Made by a program: the position numbers and the translations under genes. A stretch of DNA of 64,000 nucleotides from Croceicoccus marinus. Its GTDB lineage: Bacteria > Pseudomonadota > Alphaproteobacteria > Sphingomonadales > Sphingomonadaceae. Below the pieces are notes generated by a model. That model saw only the letters and a list, made by a program, of their open reading frames with translations. It did not search any database and was not told where the DNA came from. How positions within the stretch are numbered: the first letter of the stretch is position 1; each line of letters begins with the position of its first letter. The stretch spans positions 1-64,000 of the forward strand of contig NZ_CP019604.1 of NCBI RefSeq assembly GCF_001661675.2, read 5' to 3'. Positions 29,726 to 39,120 of the stretch are shown piece after piece.

Positions 29726-29753
29726 GCCGCTAAATTGGGTAGCGGCATTTTCT
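29726..29753. terminator. Bidirectional terminator between lactate permease and PlsC-like gene
   Basis: GCCGCTA (29726-29732) pairs exactly with TAGCGGC (29740-29746) around a 7-base loop, followed by ATTTTCTT. It sits between two convergent genes (permease ends 29600, acyltransferase ends 29756), where a shared terminator is expected. Confidence 0.7.
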
Positions 29754-29755
29754 TG

Positions 29756-30559
29756 CTAACCGGCGAGACGGGCGACCTCATCCGCCAACATTCGCTGCGA
29801 TTGCTGGAAGAACTCCCGAGCGTCCAGGCCTGGCGGAATCGGAGGTAGAAGCGAAACTGTAATGACGCCGGACCGCAGGACAGATCCGGCCGGCCAGAAG
29901 CGTCCGGAATCGTGAACGAAAACAAGCGCGGGCAGGCCAAGCGTACGATACAACAGTTCCACGCCGCGTTTGAAAATGATTGGCGATCCGACCGGTTGGC
30001 GTGTGCCTTCTGGAAAAATCAACAGTGATCGGCCGTCGGAAAGAGCATCCCGGCACGCTGTCACCATGCTTCGCACCGAGCCGGTGGTGTCGCCTCGATC
30101 GATGATGACCATGGGAGAATATCGAAGATACCAACCCAGAACGGGTATTTTGAGAAGTTCCTGCTTCGCGACTATGGCCAGATCGGGAAATAACACGAGT
30201 GCCGCAATCGTTTCCCAGGGCGACTGATGATTTCCCAGAATCAAGGCTGGTCTGAGAGCAATATGGCAATCGCCGTGTACGCGATGTATTATACCGGTCC
30301 ACGCGGCAAGGAGTGCCAAGGTCCCTCGCGCCCAGAGCCGCGTAATTCTGCGCACAACTCGCGGAGGTCTTCCGCTGAGGCAGAGAACAGGAATCAGAGG
30401 CGCGAAGCTTAGAGTCCAGAGAACCCAGGAAGCTTTGAAAAGCCATGTTCTCAGCGTGAGAATGTGGAAATGCCTTCCATTTGCGTGCCGCGCGGACCCA
30501 TGCCGAGGGTTCAGATGGGCCATCAAAAGAGACGCGTACAGGGCACAGGAATTACACAA
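29756..30559 (-). CDS. 1-acyl-sn-glycerol-3-phosphate acyltransferase (PlsC-like)
   Basis: Membrane acyltransferase that adds the second acyl chain of phosphatidic acid. It has an N-terminal hydrophobic helix (LFKASWVLWTLSFAPLIPVL), a catalytic motif I variant ALILGNHQSPWETIAAL (H-x4-E in place of H-x4-D), and motif III LLIFPEGTRQPVG. Length, about 230-267 residues, fits the family. The start is unclear: the first 35-40 residues from ATG 30559 look untypical, and a later start close to the hydrophobic helix is possible. Confidence 0.85.
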   Translation of the reverse strand: MCNSCALYASLLMAHLNPRHGSARHANGRHFHILTLRTWLFKASWVLWTLSFAPLIPVLCLSGRPPRVVRRITRLWARGTLALLAAWTGIIHRVHGDCHIALRPALILGNHQSPWETIAALVLFPDLAIVAKQELLKIPVLGWYLRYSPMVIIDRGDTTGSVRSMVTACRDALSDGRSLLIFPEGTRQPVGSPIIFKRGVELLYRTLGLPALVFVHDSGRFWPAGSVLRSGVITVSLLPPIPPGLDAREFFQQSQRMLADEVARLAG

Positions 30560-30777
30560 GCACCTGTTGCACGGCGCGCGGACCTGGCTCGTGGTGCGCG
30601 GGCGCGGTTCGAAATCTTCGATGGTGATGATGGCGCACTCGGATCGGCCAACTTGCCGTGTCGACGAGCTGGGTGAAACTTCATGGAAGCTGGAAAGGAC
30701 GACAAAAGCCGACCTTCCCGAGCGCGTTGCGATATCCGGGCGGCCGGAAGATCGGCTTGCTGGGAGGTTTCCGAGAT

Positions 30778-31539
30778 TCAGAAATGTGTGGAAAGCGGCG
30801 GGCCGCAGGCTATGATCGTCCTTATTGCGGTTTTGGTCTCACCGATAAGGGCAACCGGCACAGTTGCGATTCCCGCAGCTCTGACAGGCGCATCATTGCC
30901 GCCTGCAAACACTGCATCCCCAAAGAACATCATCTCGTCCTTGCGAATGCTGACCACCTCGGCAAAGCGCGCAAGCCCGTAGGCCTTGTCGACGCCGCGC
31001 CGTGTAATATCGAGCGAAGTCGCTCCACCGATACGAATCGAAAAGGCTGGCAACTTTGGCTCGAGGAAAGCTTTGAGCCGCTGACGTTTGCGAAGATCGG
31101 GATCCCAGCTTCGTTTTTGGTCGAGTGGCGCCTGCTGGCCGAGACCGGAAAAGGTGATCTGCGTACCTCGATCCTCGATCCGATCGCCCCAGCTCTGCCC
31201 GGCATCCAATCCGATCGCCGCGATTGCCTGTTGCAGCGCTGCGTAGATCGCGCTGCGCTCAGTTTCAGTCAGTTCATCGGCATAGATTTGCCGCCAGCGG
31301 CGCTCATATTGGAAAAACTTGCTTCCGGAAGTGGGCAAGAGAAAGAGCCGGGACAGGTCAGCGACATCGGGCAGCCGTCCGAGCAGCTGCTTGTCGAATT
31401 GGGGCCAGTCCCCGCCTGAGATGACCGCAACCGCCATATGATCGAGCAGGCTGGCCAGAAGGCCACCCATTTCGGCATCAATCGGCTGCTTGCTTTCAGC
31501 CAGAGTCCCGTCGAGGTCAAATATGGCGATCGATTTCAT
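30778..31539 (-). CDS. HAD-IIB hydrolase, phosphomannomutase-like
   Basis: HAD-superfamily protein of 253 residues. The nucleophile motif IFDLDGTLAESKQ, motif II (VAVISGGDWPQF), the cap signature GGATSLDITRRGVDKAYGLA and MMFFGDAVFAGGNDAPVRAA match HAD-IIB and resemble eukaryotic-type phosphomannomutases. It lies upstream of a GH130 phosphorylase and ManA and next to a GT4 gene, so a role in mannose-phosphate metabolism is plausible. A phosphatase role is also possible. Confidence 0.78.
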   Translation of the reverse strand: MKSIAIFDLDGTLAESKQPIDAEMGGLLASLLDHMAVAVISGGDWPQFDKQLLGRLPDVADLSRLFLLPTSGSKFFQYERRWRQIYADELTETERSAIYAALQQAIAAIGLDAGQSWGDRIEDRGTQITFSGLGQQAPLDQKRSWDPDLRKRQRLKAFLEPKLPAFSIRIGGATSLDITRRGVDKAYGLARFAEVVSIRKDEMMFFGDAVFAGGNDAPVRAAGIATVPVALIGETKTAIRTIIACGPPLSTHF

Positions 31540-31645
31540 GGACGCTCTTTCAAATCCGAATTCAGATTGGGATAGCCACCGAAAACGAGATGCGCGCGCG
31601 CTGGGGTCGCGTTTGGCGCAGATCCGGCGATCTCCAATTCAGCCC

Positions 31646-32935
31646 TCACACTCGCCCATTCACGACAAGCCGTGGCGCATCTGCGCGCAGGGGATCACTG
31701 GAGCCGGCCTGCGAAAAGGATGTCTGTGGTTGGGCCTCAAAGTGGGGTTCCGCTTGTTGTAGCGGGATGGGCCGGTTCGCAACATCGCCAATTATCATTG
31801 CATACCGTTGCGCCACCGCCGACCAGGTCATTGTGCGGCCGAGCGCAAAGGCGCGTGCCTCGGTCTGGCGCCGCAAGCTGAAGTCCGACAGGAGGCGGCC
31901 GACGGCACCGGCCATCGCCTGCGGGTCGCTGAACGGCACCAGCATGCCGCGGCCGTCCGCCAGCAACTCCTGCGCATGCCAATAGGGAGTCGAGACGACC
32001 GGCTTTCCCAGGCCAACGGCATAGGCAAGCGTGCCAGAGCAAATCTGCGCCTCGTTAAGATAGGGCGTGACATAGATATCGCAGGCTGCGAGCAGCTGCA
32101 GCAGATCGGGCAGATCGACATAGCGATCGACAAAATGGAGATGGCTGGCTACGCCGAACTCGTCCGCCAGTTTGCGAAGACTGTCGCGATAGCGCTCCCC
32201 CTCGCTCGCGCGCAGGTGCGGGTGGGTCGCGCCGACGACCGCATAGAGAAGGTCGGGATTGGTCCGGACCAGTTGCGGCAGCGCGGCGATCATCGTCTCG
32301 ATCCCTTTCCCCGGTGAAAGCAGGCCGAACGTCATGGCAACCGAGCGCCCGCCGAAGCCAAGCGCGTGCTTCGCGCGCTCTGAATCGGACAGAGCAAGGT
32401 CGGGAATACCATGCGGCACAACAGCAATCTGGTCTGCCGGTGCAGCATAGATCTGTTCCAGCATCTCACGGCCCTTTTCGGCCATCACGACGAGACGGGC
32501 CGAATGCCTAATCAGTTCGGCCATGACCCGTCGCTGATCGTCATCCGGTGTGCTCAGAACTGTATGCAAGATGGTGACCAGAGGTTTGCGAAGCTGGCGC
32601 AGGAAGCTCGCGAGATAGGATCCCGCCGGACCGCCATAAAGCCCGAATTCGTGCTGCAGGAGAACGGCATCGACAAGCGAGGAGTTCAGATACTCGGCGG
32701 CGTCGGTGTACGTCCGGGCATTTTGCTGTTCAATTTCCAGACCAACTTCCGCAGGGTAATCATACGCTCCAGCTTGATCGGTGACCGCAATCATCTTGCA
32801 ACCCATTTTGGAAAAACTGCGCAATATCGCACCGCGTAAATCCTGTGAGAAAGTTGCAATTCCGCATTGCCGGGGCACATAGCTGCCGACCATGGCGATC
32901 TGAGGGCTGGCGTTCACGACGTTGACTTGATGCAT
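31646..32935 (-). CDS. Family-4 glycosyltransferase
   Basis: GT-B fold retaining glycosyltransferase of about 429 residues. The N-terminal domain starts IAMVGSYVPRQCGIATFSQD; the linker region has VVPHGIPDLALS. The C-terminal domain contains TFGLLSPGKGIETMIAAL, YVTPYLNEAQICSGTLAYAV and KPVVSTPYWHAQELL, the nucleotide-sugar E-x7-E region of GT4. Homologues often continue into an alpha/alpha-toroid domain; here that domain is absent and found separately at 16248-17291. I chose ATG 32935 (MHQVNVVNASPQ) over an upstream in-frame start. Donor and acceptor are unknown. Confidence 0.85.
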   Translation of the reverse strand: MHQVNVVNASPQIAMVGSYVPRQCGIATFSQDLRGAILRSFSKMGCKMIAVTDQAGAYDYPAEVGLEIEQQNARTYTDAAEYLNSSLVDAVLLQHEFGLYGGPAGSYLASFLRQLRKPLVTILHTVLSTPDDDQRRVMAELIRHSARLVVMAEKGREMLEQIYAAPADQIAVVPHGIPDLALSDSERAKHALGFGGRSVAMTFGLLSPGKGIETMIAALPQLVRTNPDLLYAVVGATHPHLRASEGERYRDSLRKLADEFGVASHLHFVDRYVDLPDLLQLLAACDIYVTPYLNEAQICSGTLAYAVGLGKPVVSTPYWHAQELLADGRGMLVPFSDPQAMAGAVGRLLSDFSLRRQTEARAFALGRTMTWSAVAQRYAMIIGDVANRPIPLQQAEPHFEAQPQTSFSQAGSSDPLRADAPRLVVNGRV

Positions 32936-33415
32936 GGTGGATTCTTCACTCGGTCTGTGTGGTAGGGCGAGGCGGTTGCCGATGCTCTCGGGCAAGGTTC
33001 GTCCCCTGGATATTGACAAGGACGCGGAGTGAGACTTTTCCTTACGAAGAGCGCGCGCCGCGCGACGCGCGCCGTATGACAACTGTAAGAAGTCGCGCAT
33101 CGAATCGTCCCTGTGGGCGTTTGATAGGCGGTCCAGAATGGAATGCTATTCATCCGGAGTGCGCATGGCCCGGTAGCGTGGGATCCGAGATGTAAACAAC
33201 ACGGAGCTGCCAATTTCTTCGGATACCGACTGCCCGGCACGGGACGCCCCCCACTCCTCCGTCCCGTGCACGGGGAAGGGCGGCACGTCCAAATCCTGGC
33301 GTGTCGCCCTTTCATCTGTCGTCCTTGCGGAACTGGCGCCAATGGGCATTCTCGTTGACGGTGGCAGGTTCTGGGATGGCCGGATCGGCTGCACTGATAG
33401 TGCGGCCGGCCCGGC
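32936..33415. other. Non-coding stretch between GT4 and cardiolipin synthase
   Basis: About 480 bp between divergent genes. Only short frames with no recognisable content are present. Promoters for both directions are expected here; I found no convincing repeats or operator. Confidence 0.4.
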
Positions 33416-34846
33416 ATGAACCTGACAGATCCCATTCCGCTCGCTTACCTGACGCTGGAGTGGACGATCCGCCTTGTCATGCTCGTGACTGTCACATCAC
33501 GGCGCTCGCCGGAGGAAGCTCGCACCTGGCTTCTGTTCGCTCTCTTTCTTCCGATCCCGACGTTTATATTCTATCTCATCGCAGGCCAACCGAAGGCGCC
33601 GCGCTGGCGTAGGCGGCGGTTCGTCGAGGGGCAAATCCTGCTTGCGCGCGCGGCCCGGCAAATCGCCCATTCGCGCCATTGCCTACGGCCGGCGGTGTCG
33701 AGTCATCTGGAATCAGCCACGCGTTTCGTCGAAAGCCTCAGTCGATTTCCGGTGCTGGGCGGAAATGCAATCCATTTTCTACCTGATTACGAAGGGGTAA
33801 TCGATCGGCTTGTTGAGGATATCGAACAGGCAAGCGATCATGTTCATCTGACGACCTATATTTTTGCGGATGACGCAAGCGGCGACCGGATTATGTCGGC
33901 GCTGCTGCATGCCGCGAAGCGCGGGATCGATTGCCGCGTGCTGATCGATGCGATGGGTTCGTTTTCCTGGGCATCTTCCGTCACGCGCAGACTGAGGTCG
34001 GGAGGTGTCGCGGTCGCTCGCGCGTTCCCCGTCGCATTTCCAGGTTTGGGCAAGGTGCGTGCGGATATTCGCAATCATCGCAAGATCGTCGTGATCGACG
34101 GGCAGGTGGGCTACATCGGTTCGCAGAATGTTATCGACAAGAAGGCGTCCTCGGGCCTGATCAACAAGGAACTTGTCCTGCGCGTCGAAGGGCCGATCGT
34201 GCTCGAATTGCAAGCGGTCTTTACCGCCGACTGGTTTCTCGAACGAGGGGAGGTGCTCGACCGGAGCCAATTTTTTCCACATGGGCGCGCCAAGGGCAAA
34301 TACGCCGCTCAGCTTCTGGCGAGCGGTCCGGAATATCCCCTGGCGGGCGCAGGTCCGTTAGTGGTTGCCCTGGTTCATGGCGCGCGGCGCAGTGTCACTT
34401 TGACGACCCCATATTTCATTCCGGATGAATCGCTTCTCCAGGCTCTGAAAACAGCCGCGATGCGCGGCGTCGAAGTGCGGATCATTCTTTCGCATGCTAG
34501 CGATTCCTGGCTCGTAGGCTTGGCGCAGCGATCCTATTATGAAGAATTTCTGAGCGCCGGGGTCGCGATCTATCTTTACCGCGAGGGGCTGCTGCATGCC
34601 AAACACATCAGTATTGACGACGAGATCGTCCTCATCGGATCGCTCAATCTCGACATGCGCTCCTTTTATCTCAATGCCGAGGCCAGCCTGGTTTGCTACG
34701 ATCGACAGGTTGCTGTCGATCTCAGGATGGAACAGCAGCGCAATCTGGCCGTTAGCGATACGCTCAGCCTGGTGGCTTGGAGGAGGCGATCCTTCCTCGC
34801 GACCTTGGCGCAGAACATTGCACGGCTCTTCGGCCCTCTCCTTTGA
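33416..34846 (+). CDS. cls: Cardiolipin synthase (two-PLD-domain type)
   Basis: Membrane phospholipase-D-superfamily enzyme that makes cardiolipin from phosphatidylglycerol. The 476-residue protein has two N-terminal helices (LEWTIRLVMLVTVTSRRSPE, LLFALFLPIPTFIFYLIAG). It also has two HKD motifs: NHRKIVVIDGQVGYIGSQN in the first half and LLHAKHISIDDEIVLIGSLN in the second. Length and layout match bacterial ClsA. It precedes the cyclopropane synthase gene by 450 bp on the same strand, a second lipid-remodelling step typical of stress adaptation. Confidence 0.93.
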   Translation: MNLTDPIPLAYLTLEWTIRLVMLVTVTSRRSPEEARTWLLFALFLPIPTFIFYLIAGQPKAPRWRRRRFVEGQILLARAARQIAHSRHCLRPAVSSHLESATRFVESLSRFPVLGGNAIHFLPDYEGVIDRLVEDIEQASDHVHLTTYIFADDASGDRIMSALLHAAKRGIDCRVLIDAMGSFSWASSVTRRLRSGGVAVARAFPVAFPGLGKVRADIRNHRKIVVIDGQVGYIGSQNVIDKKASSGLINKELVLRVEGPIVLELQAVFTADWFLERGEVLDRSQFFPHGRAKGKYAAQLLASGPEYPLAGAGPLVVALVHGARRSVTLTTPYFIPDESLLQALKTAAMRGVEVRIILSHASDSWLVGLAQRSYYEEFLSAGVAIYLYREGLLHAKHISIDDEIVLIGSLNLDMRSFYLNAEASLVCYDRQVAVDLRMEQQRNLAVSDTLSLVAWRRRSFLATLAQNIARLFGPLL

Positions 34847-35295
34847 ACGCTTCACCACCCCCGCGCGGAGCATTGGCGGGAGTTTCCTCGGCAGTGATTG
34901 CTCGTAATTAGCCTCGTCGATAGGGAGCGCGCAGCCAGTATGCGGAGCGCAGAGCTTGTCGCTTACCGAAGTCTGCGAGCGCATCCTGGATCCGGCATGC
35001 TTGCCCGGCTTGCCCGTCCTGGGAGGTCGAATATTGCCGACAGCGCCAAACGCTCGCGGGTTGCGCGCCCCTTTCAGCGCGGTCGCCTCGGCGAAGAAAG
35101 CGCCCACATCGCACCAATTCTCAATGCCTGAAAATCGCCGCTCACGCGGCGACCGCATTCAATCTGCCATTCCCGGATAATGACTGGCCGTCCGGGCGCA
35201 CCGGCCTTGAAGCCATACTACCTTGGAGCGATGTCCTGTAATAGATCGCCTTTGGCGGCGTCTTTCGAAAGTCATCCAGCAAGGTGGGAGCCGAA
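34847..35295. other. Non-coding stretch between cls and cfa
   Basis: About 450 bp with no supported gene. Open frames on both strands have no start-site support or family resemblance. A promoter for the cfa-GH130 pair is likely in its last 100 bp. Confidence 0.4.
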
Positions 35296-36624
35296 ATGCG
35301 CAAATCCAAACAAGTCCATGCCGTACTTGGCCGGCGTTTGCTCGCGGTTCTGGCTCCGTTGCTTCGACGGCTCGTCAAACGGGGCGAACTCATGCTGATC
35401 GACGCCGCAGGCAACCGGATGACTTTCGGCACGCCGCAGGATAGTCCGCGAGTGACCGTACGGCTGCACAGGCTTGACCTTCCGCTGCGCCTGCTCATCA
35501 ATCCCTCGCTGACGCTTGGCGAAGCCTACATGAATGGAGAATGGACGATCGAGGAAGGCACGCTGCGCGACTTCCTGTTTGTTGTCTCATCGAACCTGAC
35601 CGCGCTGGATGAAGCGCCTTTGGCGCGCCTGCGCACGAAGCTGGGGCGTTTGACGCATGTCCTGCGGCCCATCCGCAAGGCCAAGGCCAAAGCGAATGTT
35701 GCGCACCATTACGACCTATCGAGCGGGCTCTATGAAATGTTCCTCGACGAGGATTGGCAATATTCCTGCGCCTATTTTGGCGAGGATTGTGACACGCTCG
35801 AGGATGCGCAGGCTGCCAAACGTTCGCACATTGCAAAGAAACTCCTGCCTCAGCCAGGGCACCGGGTTCTCGATATTGGCTGCGGGTGGGGCGGACTAGC
35901 GATCGAACTGGCACAGAACTGCGATGCGCAGGTGACGGGGATCACCCTCTCGAAGGAACAGCATCGCCGCGCTGGGGACCGCGCCCGCGAGCAGGGCGTC
36001 GATGATCGCGCAGCCTTCAAACTGGCCGACTACCGCGAAATCGACGAGCAATTCGATCGCATTGTCTCGGTGGGAATGTTTGAGCATGTCGGTGCGGCGA
36101 GCTTCGGTACCTTTTTCGAGGCGATCAAGCAGAACCTGGCGCCGCGCGGAATAGCCGTCGTACATTCGATCGGCCGCATGGAACCGCCTGGCGGGCGCGA
36201 CCCGTGGATCGACAAGTATATCTTTCCGGACGGCTATGTTCCCGCCCTGTCGGAAACACTCGCGGCGATCGAGCGCAGCGGCCTTTGGGTGACCGATATC
36301 GAAATATTGCGCCTCCATTACGCAGAGACGCTGCGCCACTGGTACGAGAGATTCCAGGAGCGGCGCGCCGCGGCGCACGCACTTTACGACGAACGCTTCT
36401 GCCGGATGTGGGAATATTATCTCGCTGCCTGTGAGATGATGTTCCGTAACGGAACCCTGATGGTATTCCAGGTACAGCTTGCCAAGGAGCGCGACGCCGT
36501 TCCCCTGACGCGCGACTATCTCTATTCCGATCCGCGGAAGGGGCATCCGCACTGGGCGGATGAGGCGCTCAACGAGCGCGTCGAATCCGAAACCGTCCCG
36601 CTGCGCGTGGGCGAATGCGTATGA
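35296..36624 (+). CDS. cfa: Cyclopropane-fatty-acyl-phospholipid synthase
   Basis: SAM-dependent enzyme that converts unsaturated acyl chains of membrane lipids to cyclopropane, a typical stationary-phase or acid/oxygen-stress response. The 442-residue protein has an N-terminal lipid-binding domain and a methyltransferase core with VAHHYDLSSGLYEMFLDEDW, YSCAYF, VLDIGCGWGGLAIELAQ, TGITLSKEQ and SVGMFEHVG, ending WEYYLAACEMMFRNGTLMVF. I chose ATG 35296, preceded by an AAGGTGGGAG box, over GTG 35284. It overlaps the next gene by 4 bp. Confidence 0.93.
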   Translation: MRKSKQVHAVLGRRLLAVLAPLLRRLVKRGELMLIDAAGNRMTFGTPQDSPRVTVRLHRLDLPLRLLINPSLTLGEAYMNGEWTIEEGTLRDFLFVVSSNLTALDEAPLARLRTKLGRLTHVLRPIRKAKAKANVAHHYDLSSGLYEMFLDEDWQYSCAYFGEDCDTLEDAQAAKRSHIAKKLLPQPGHRVLDIGCGWGGLAIELAQNCDAQVTGITLSKEQHRRAGDRAREQGVDDRAAFKLADYREIDEQFDRIVSVGMFEHVGAASFGTFFEAIKQNLAPRGIAVVHSIGRMEPPGGRDPWIDKYIFPDGYVPALSETLAAIERSGLWVTDIEILRLHYAETLRHWYERFQERRAAAHALYDERFCRMWEYYLAACEMMFRNGTLMVFQVQLAKERDAVPLTRDYLYSDPRKGHPHWADEALNERVESETVPLRVGECV

Positions 36625-37958
36625 CGCGCAATCCATCATTAGCGACTGGATCGCGCGGCGGGCAGCCCGGGATCATGAAGCGGCTGCCGGTCGAATTGCA
36701 TCCCGATGCATCGCGGGTCGTCATTCGGCCGTTTTTCCCGGCTGACGATCCCCTTGCCCTGACCATGCCGGAACGCTCGCGGCTGCAGCGCATCGTGGAC
36801 AGGGTGCTCTCGATGGACCATGCAGCCGTCTCGGCCTACCTTGCGCAGACATTGCTCCCTTTCGAAGACCGCAGCTACTTCGTCGAGAAACTCTTGCTGG
36901 CGCGCTTCGAGGAGATCAACGGTCGCATCATCGCGAAATGCTCCGCTACGCGTGAACAGGCGTTGCTCATCGGCGCGTTCTTTCACCAGGAATATTCCTA
37001 CGAGGCGGCGGCGCTTTTTAATCCGAGTGCCGTCCCGCATCCCGATCAGACGGGTCTGCCGCCAGGCAGCCTACGATTTGTGCTATCGTTGCGCGGCGTG
37101 GGGGAGGGGCATATTTCGTCCGTCACGTTTAGGACCGGCAGTTACAATATCAAAACCGGACTCACCATCGATGCGCCAAGCCGCCAGGTCGTCGCGCACC
37201 GGCTCGAGCGGGATCCCAATCCATCCGCTAGCGATGGGAGCATCCGGATCGTCTGCAACGAAGGCGATGATCTTTCCGAACGTGTCCTCTTCCCGGTAAC
37301 GGCGCAGCAACGCAACGGCATCGAAGATCTGCGCCTGGTTCGCTTTGTCGAGGATGATGGCTCATCGCGCTATCTGGGCAGCTATACTGCCTATGACGGC
37401 CGGGCCATCGCGCCGGAACTTCTCACAACCGACGATTTCAGAACCTTCAATCTCCACAGAATGGAAGGACCGGGGGCTAACAACAAGGGCCTCGCCTTTT
37501 TCCCGAGACGGATAGACGGGAAATACGCACTGCTGTGCCGCCACGACGACGAAAGCATCTGGCTGGCGCTCTCAGACAATCTTCACCATTGGGGCGAAAG
37601 CGTCACTGTCGTCTCGCCGCGCTATCCCTGGGAGTTCATCAAGATCGGCAATTGCGGCTCGCCTATCGAACTGGACGAAGGCTGGCTCGTGATCACGCAT
37701 GGCGTCGGTGCAGTACGAAACTACGCAATTGGTGCGTGCCTGCTCGACAAGAAGGATCCCTCCAGACTTCTGGCGCGCACCCCCGAACCGCTGTTGCGTG
37801 CCCAAGCGGACGAACGTTCAGGTTATGTGCCCAATGTGGTTTATAGTTGCGGCAGCCTGGTGCATGACCGGGTGCTTCTTCTTCCCTACGCAATTGCGGA
37901 TAGTTACACGACATTTGCCACCGTCCCCATCGACCGGCTACTTGCCACTATGCAGTGA
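36621..37958 (+). CDS. GH130 family glycoside phosphorylase
   Basis: A 445-residue GH130 protein. Members phosphorolyse beta-mannosides (for example beta-1,2-mannooligosaccharides) to mannose 1-phosphate. The five-bladed core shows GEGHISSVTFRTG, then NGIEDLRLVRFVEDDGSS with the expected catalytic Asp, LGSYTAYDGRAI, GPGANNKGLAFFPRRIDGKY, and IKIGNCGSPIELDEGWLVIT. The GIEDLR form, plus an N-terminal extension, resembles GH130 mannooligosaccharide phosphorylases and Leishmania MTP enzymes. The start overlaps the cfa stop (ATGA at 36621). A plausible partner of the GT4 and ManA genes nearby. Confidence 0.85.
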   Translation: MTRNPSLATGSRGGQPGIMKRLPVELHPDASRVVIRPFFPADDPLALTMPERSRLQRIVDRVLSMDHAAVSAYLAQTLLPFEDRSYFVEKLLLARFEEINGRIIAKCSATREQALLIGAFFHQEYSYEAAALFNPSAVPHPDQTGLPPGSLRFVLSLRGVGEGHISSVTFRTGSYNIKTGLTIDAPSRQVVAHRLERDPNPSASDGSIRIVCNEGDDLSERVLFPVTAQQRNGIEDLRLVRFVEDDGSSRYLGSYTAYDGRAIAPELLTTDDFRTFNLHRMEGPGANNKGLAFFPRRIDGKYALLCRHDDESIWLALSDNLHHWGESVTVVSPRYPWEFIKIGNCGSPIELDEGWLVITHGVGAVRNYAIGACLLDKKDPSRLLARTPEPLLRAQADERSGYVPNVVYSCGSLVHDRVLLLPYAIADSYTTFATVPIDRLLATMQ

Positions 37959-38118
37959 AGGCAGGTTTTTCGGTATTGATTGGCGCTGAGCGCAGGAGAA
38001 GCGGTGGATTCCAGACGATCGAATTTAGGCCAGCATCGTGCTGCTGCACCGCGGATGCGGTTTGCGCGTACCCAAAGAGGACCCCGAATGTGGCGGTAGC
38101 ACTATATCCTGTGCGGCG

Positions 38119-39069
38119 ATGCAATGCCCTGAACACCGTCCGGTCGATGACGCTTTGATTCCGCCGAGGCTGTCTGCCATTCTCGTGATGGTCCTTTGGG
38201 CCTCATGCTACCCGCTGATCACGATCGGGCTCGCTTTCGCCCCGCATCTGACCTTCGCAAGTCTTCGCGCCGTTACGGCAGGGTCGGCGCTGCTTCTGGT
38301 CGCGCTTTGCCTGCGCAAACCCTTCCCGAAAGACAGGGCGGAGTGGGGGTGGATCGCTCTTGCAGGATTTGGCATGACCGGATTCGGTTACTTCGGGATG
38401 TTCCATGCAGCCGAATTTGTCGCTCCCGGCCTGGCAACCGTCGTGGCCAATACCCAACCCATCTTCGCAGCGGTACTCGCCTACGGCCTGATCGGGGAAC
38501 GCCTTGCGTTGCGCGGATGGACCGGCCTGCTGATCGGCTTTCTAGGCGTCGTTATCGTCGCCGCCCCCCAGGTCTTTGCCGGCAACGAGCGCTCAACCGG
38601 ACTTGGCGTGATGTACGTGCTTCTGGCCGCGCTCGGTGTTGCCGCTGGCAATGTCGCAATCAAGCAACTTGCCAACCGGGTCGACGCGGCGATGGCGATG
38701 GGCCTTCAATTGCTTATCGGCGCCATTCCGCTGATGATAATCGCCCTGCTGACCGAACATCCACGTGCTGTCGTCTGGTCGCCGGGCTTCATAGTTTCCC
38801 TCGTAGGCCTTGCACTTCCAGGGACAGCACTCGCCTTCTGGCTGTGGCAAACGACTCTGCGCTCGATGCCTCTTTCAAAAGCGAACGTGTTCAGTTTTCT
38901 CGTGCCGTTTCTGGGCATTACGATCGGAGCCCTTTTCTTCGCCGAGCCGCTCACTCTCATGGTGATGATCGGCGTGGTCCTCGCCGGCATAGGCGTCTAT
39001 CTCGGAACGAAAGCCGAGCCCGATAGAGGCCCGGTTCGTGATCAGGGTTCCGCATGCCGATCCAAGTGA
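38119..39069 (+). CDS. EamA/DMT family transporter
   Basis: Ten-helix drug/metabolite transporter with two EamA repeats (LSAILVMVLWASCYPLITIG in the first, LGVMYVLLAALGVAAGNVAI in the second) and the conserved ATVVANTQPIFAAVLAYGLI. Such proteins export small metabolites; the substrate cannot be predicted. I chose ATG 38119; an in-frame start 27 codons earlier adds residues with no helix. It is 160 bp downstream of the GH130 gene and convergent with manA. Confidence 0.85.
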   Translation: MQCPEHRPVDDALIPPRLSAILVMVLWASCYPLITIGLAFAPHLTFASLRAVTAGSALLLVALCLRKPFPKDRAEWGWIALAGFGMTGFGYFGMFHAAEFVAPGLATVVANTQPIFAAVLAYGLIGERLALRGWTGLLIGFLGVVIVAAPQVFAGNERSTGLGVMYVLLAALGVAAGNVAIKQLANRVDAAMAMGLQLLIGAIPLMIIALLTEHPRAVVWSPGFIVSLVGLALPGTALAFWLWQTTLRSMPLSKANVFSFLVPFLGITIGALFFAEPLTLMVMIGVVLAGIGVYLGTKAEPDRGPVRDQGSACRSK

Positions 39070-39120
39070 AGTGGCTGGCAAGATCGGTAATAGGGCTCTG
39101 CGCTGCTCAATTTGGCTTAT

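Noticed and set aside
30435..30815. Frames between PlsC-like and HAD genes
   Set aside because: No family motif; they overlap both neighbours and have poor starts.
34358..35158. 266-codon minus-strand frame over the end of cls and the following gap
   Set aside because: Half of it is a shadow of cls; the rest has no recognisable features.
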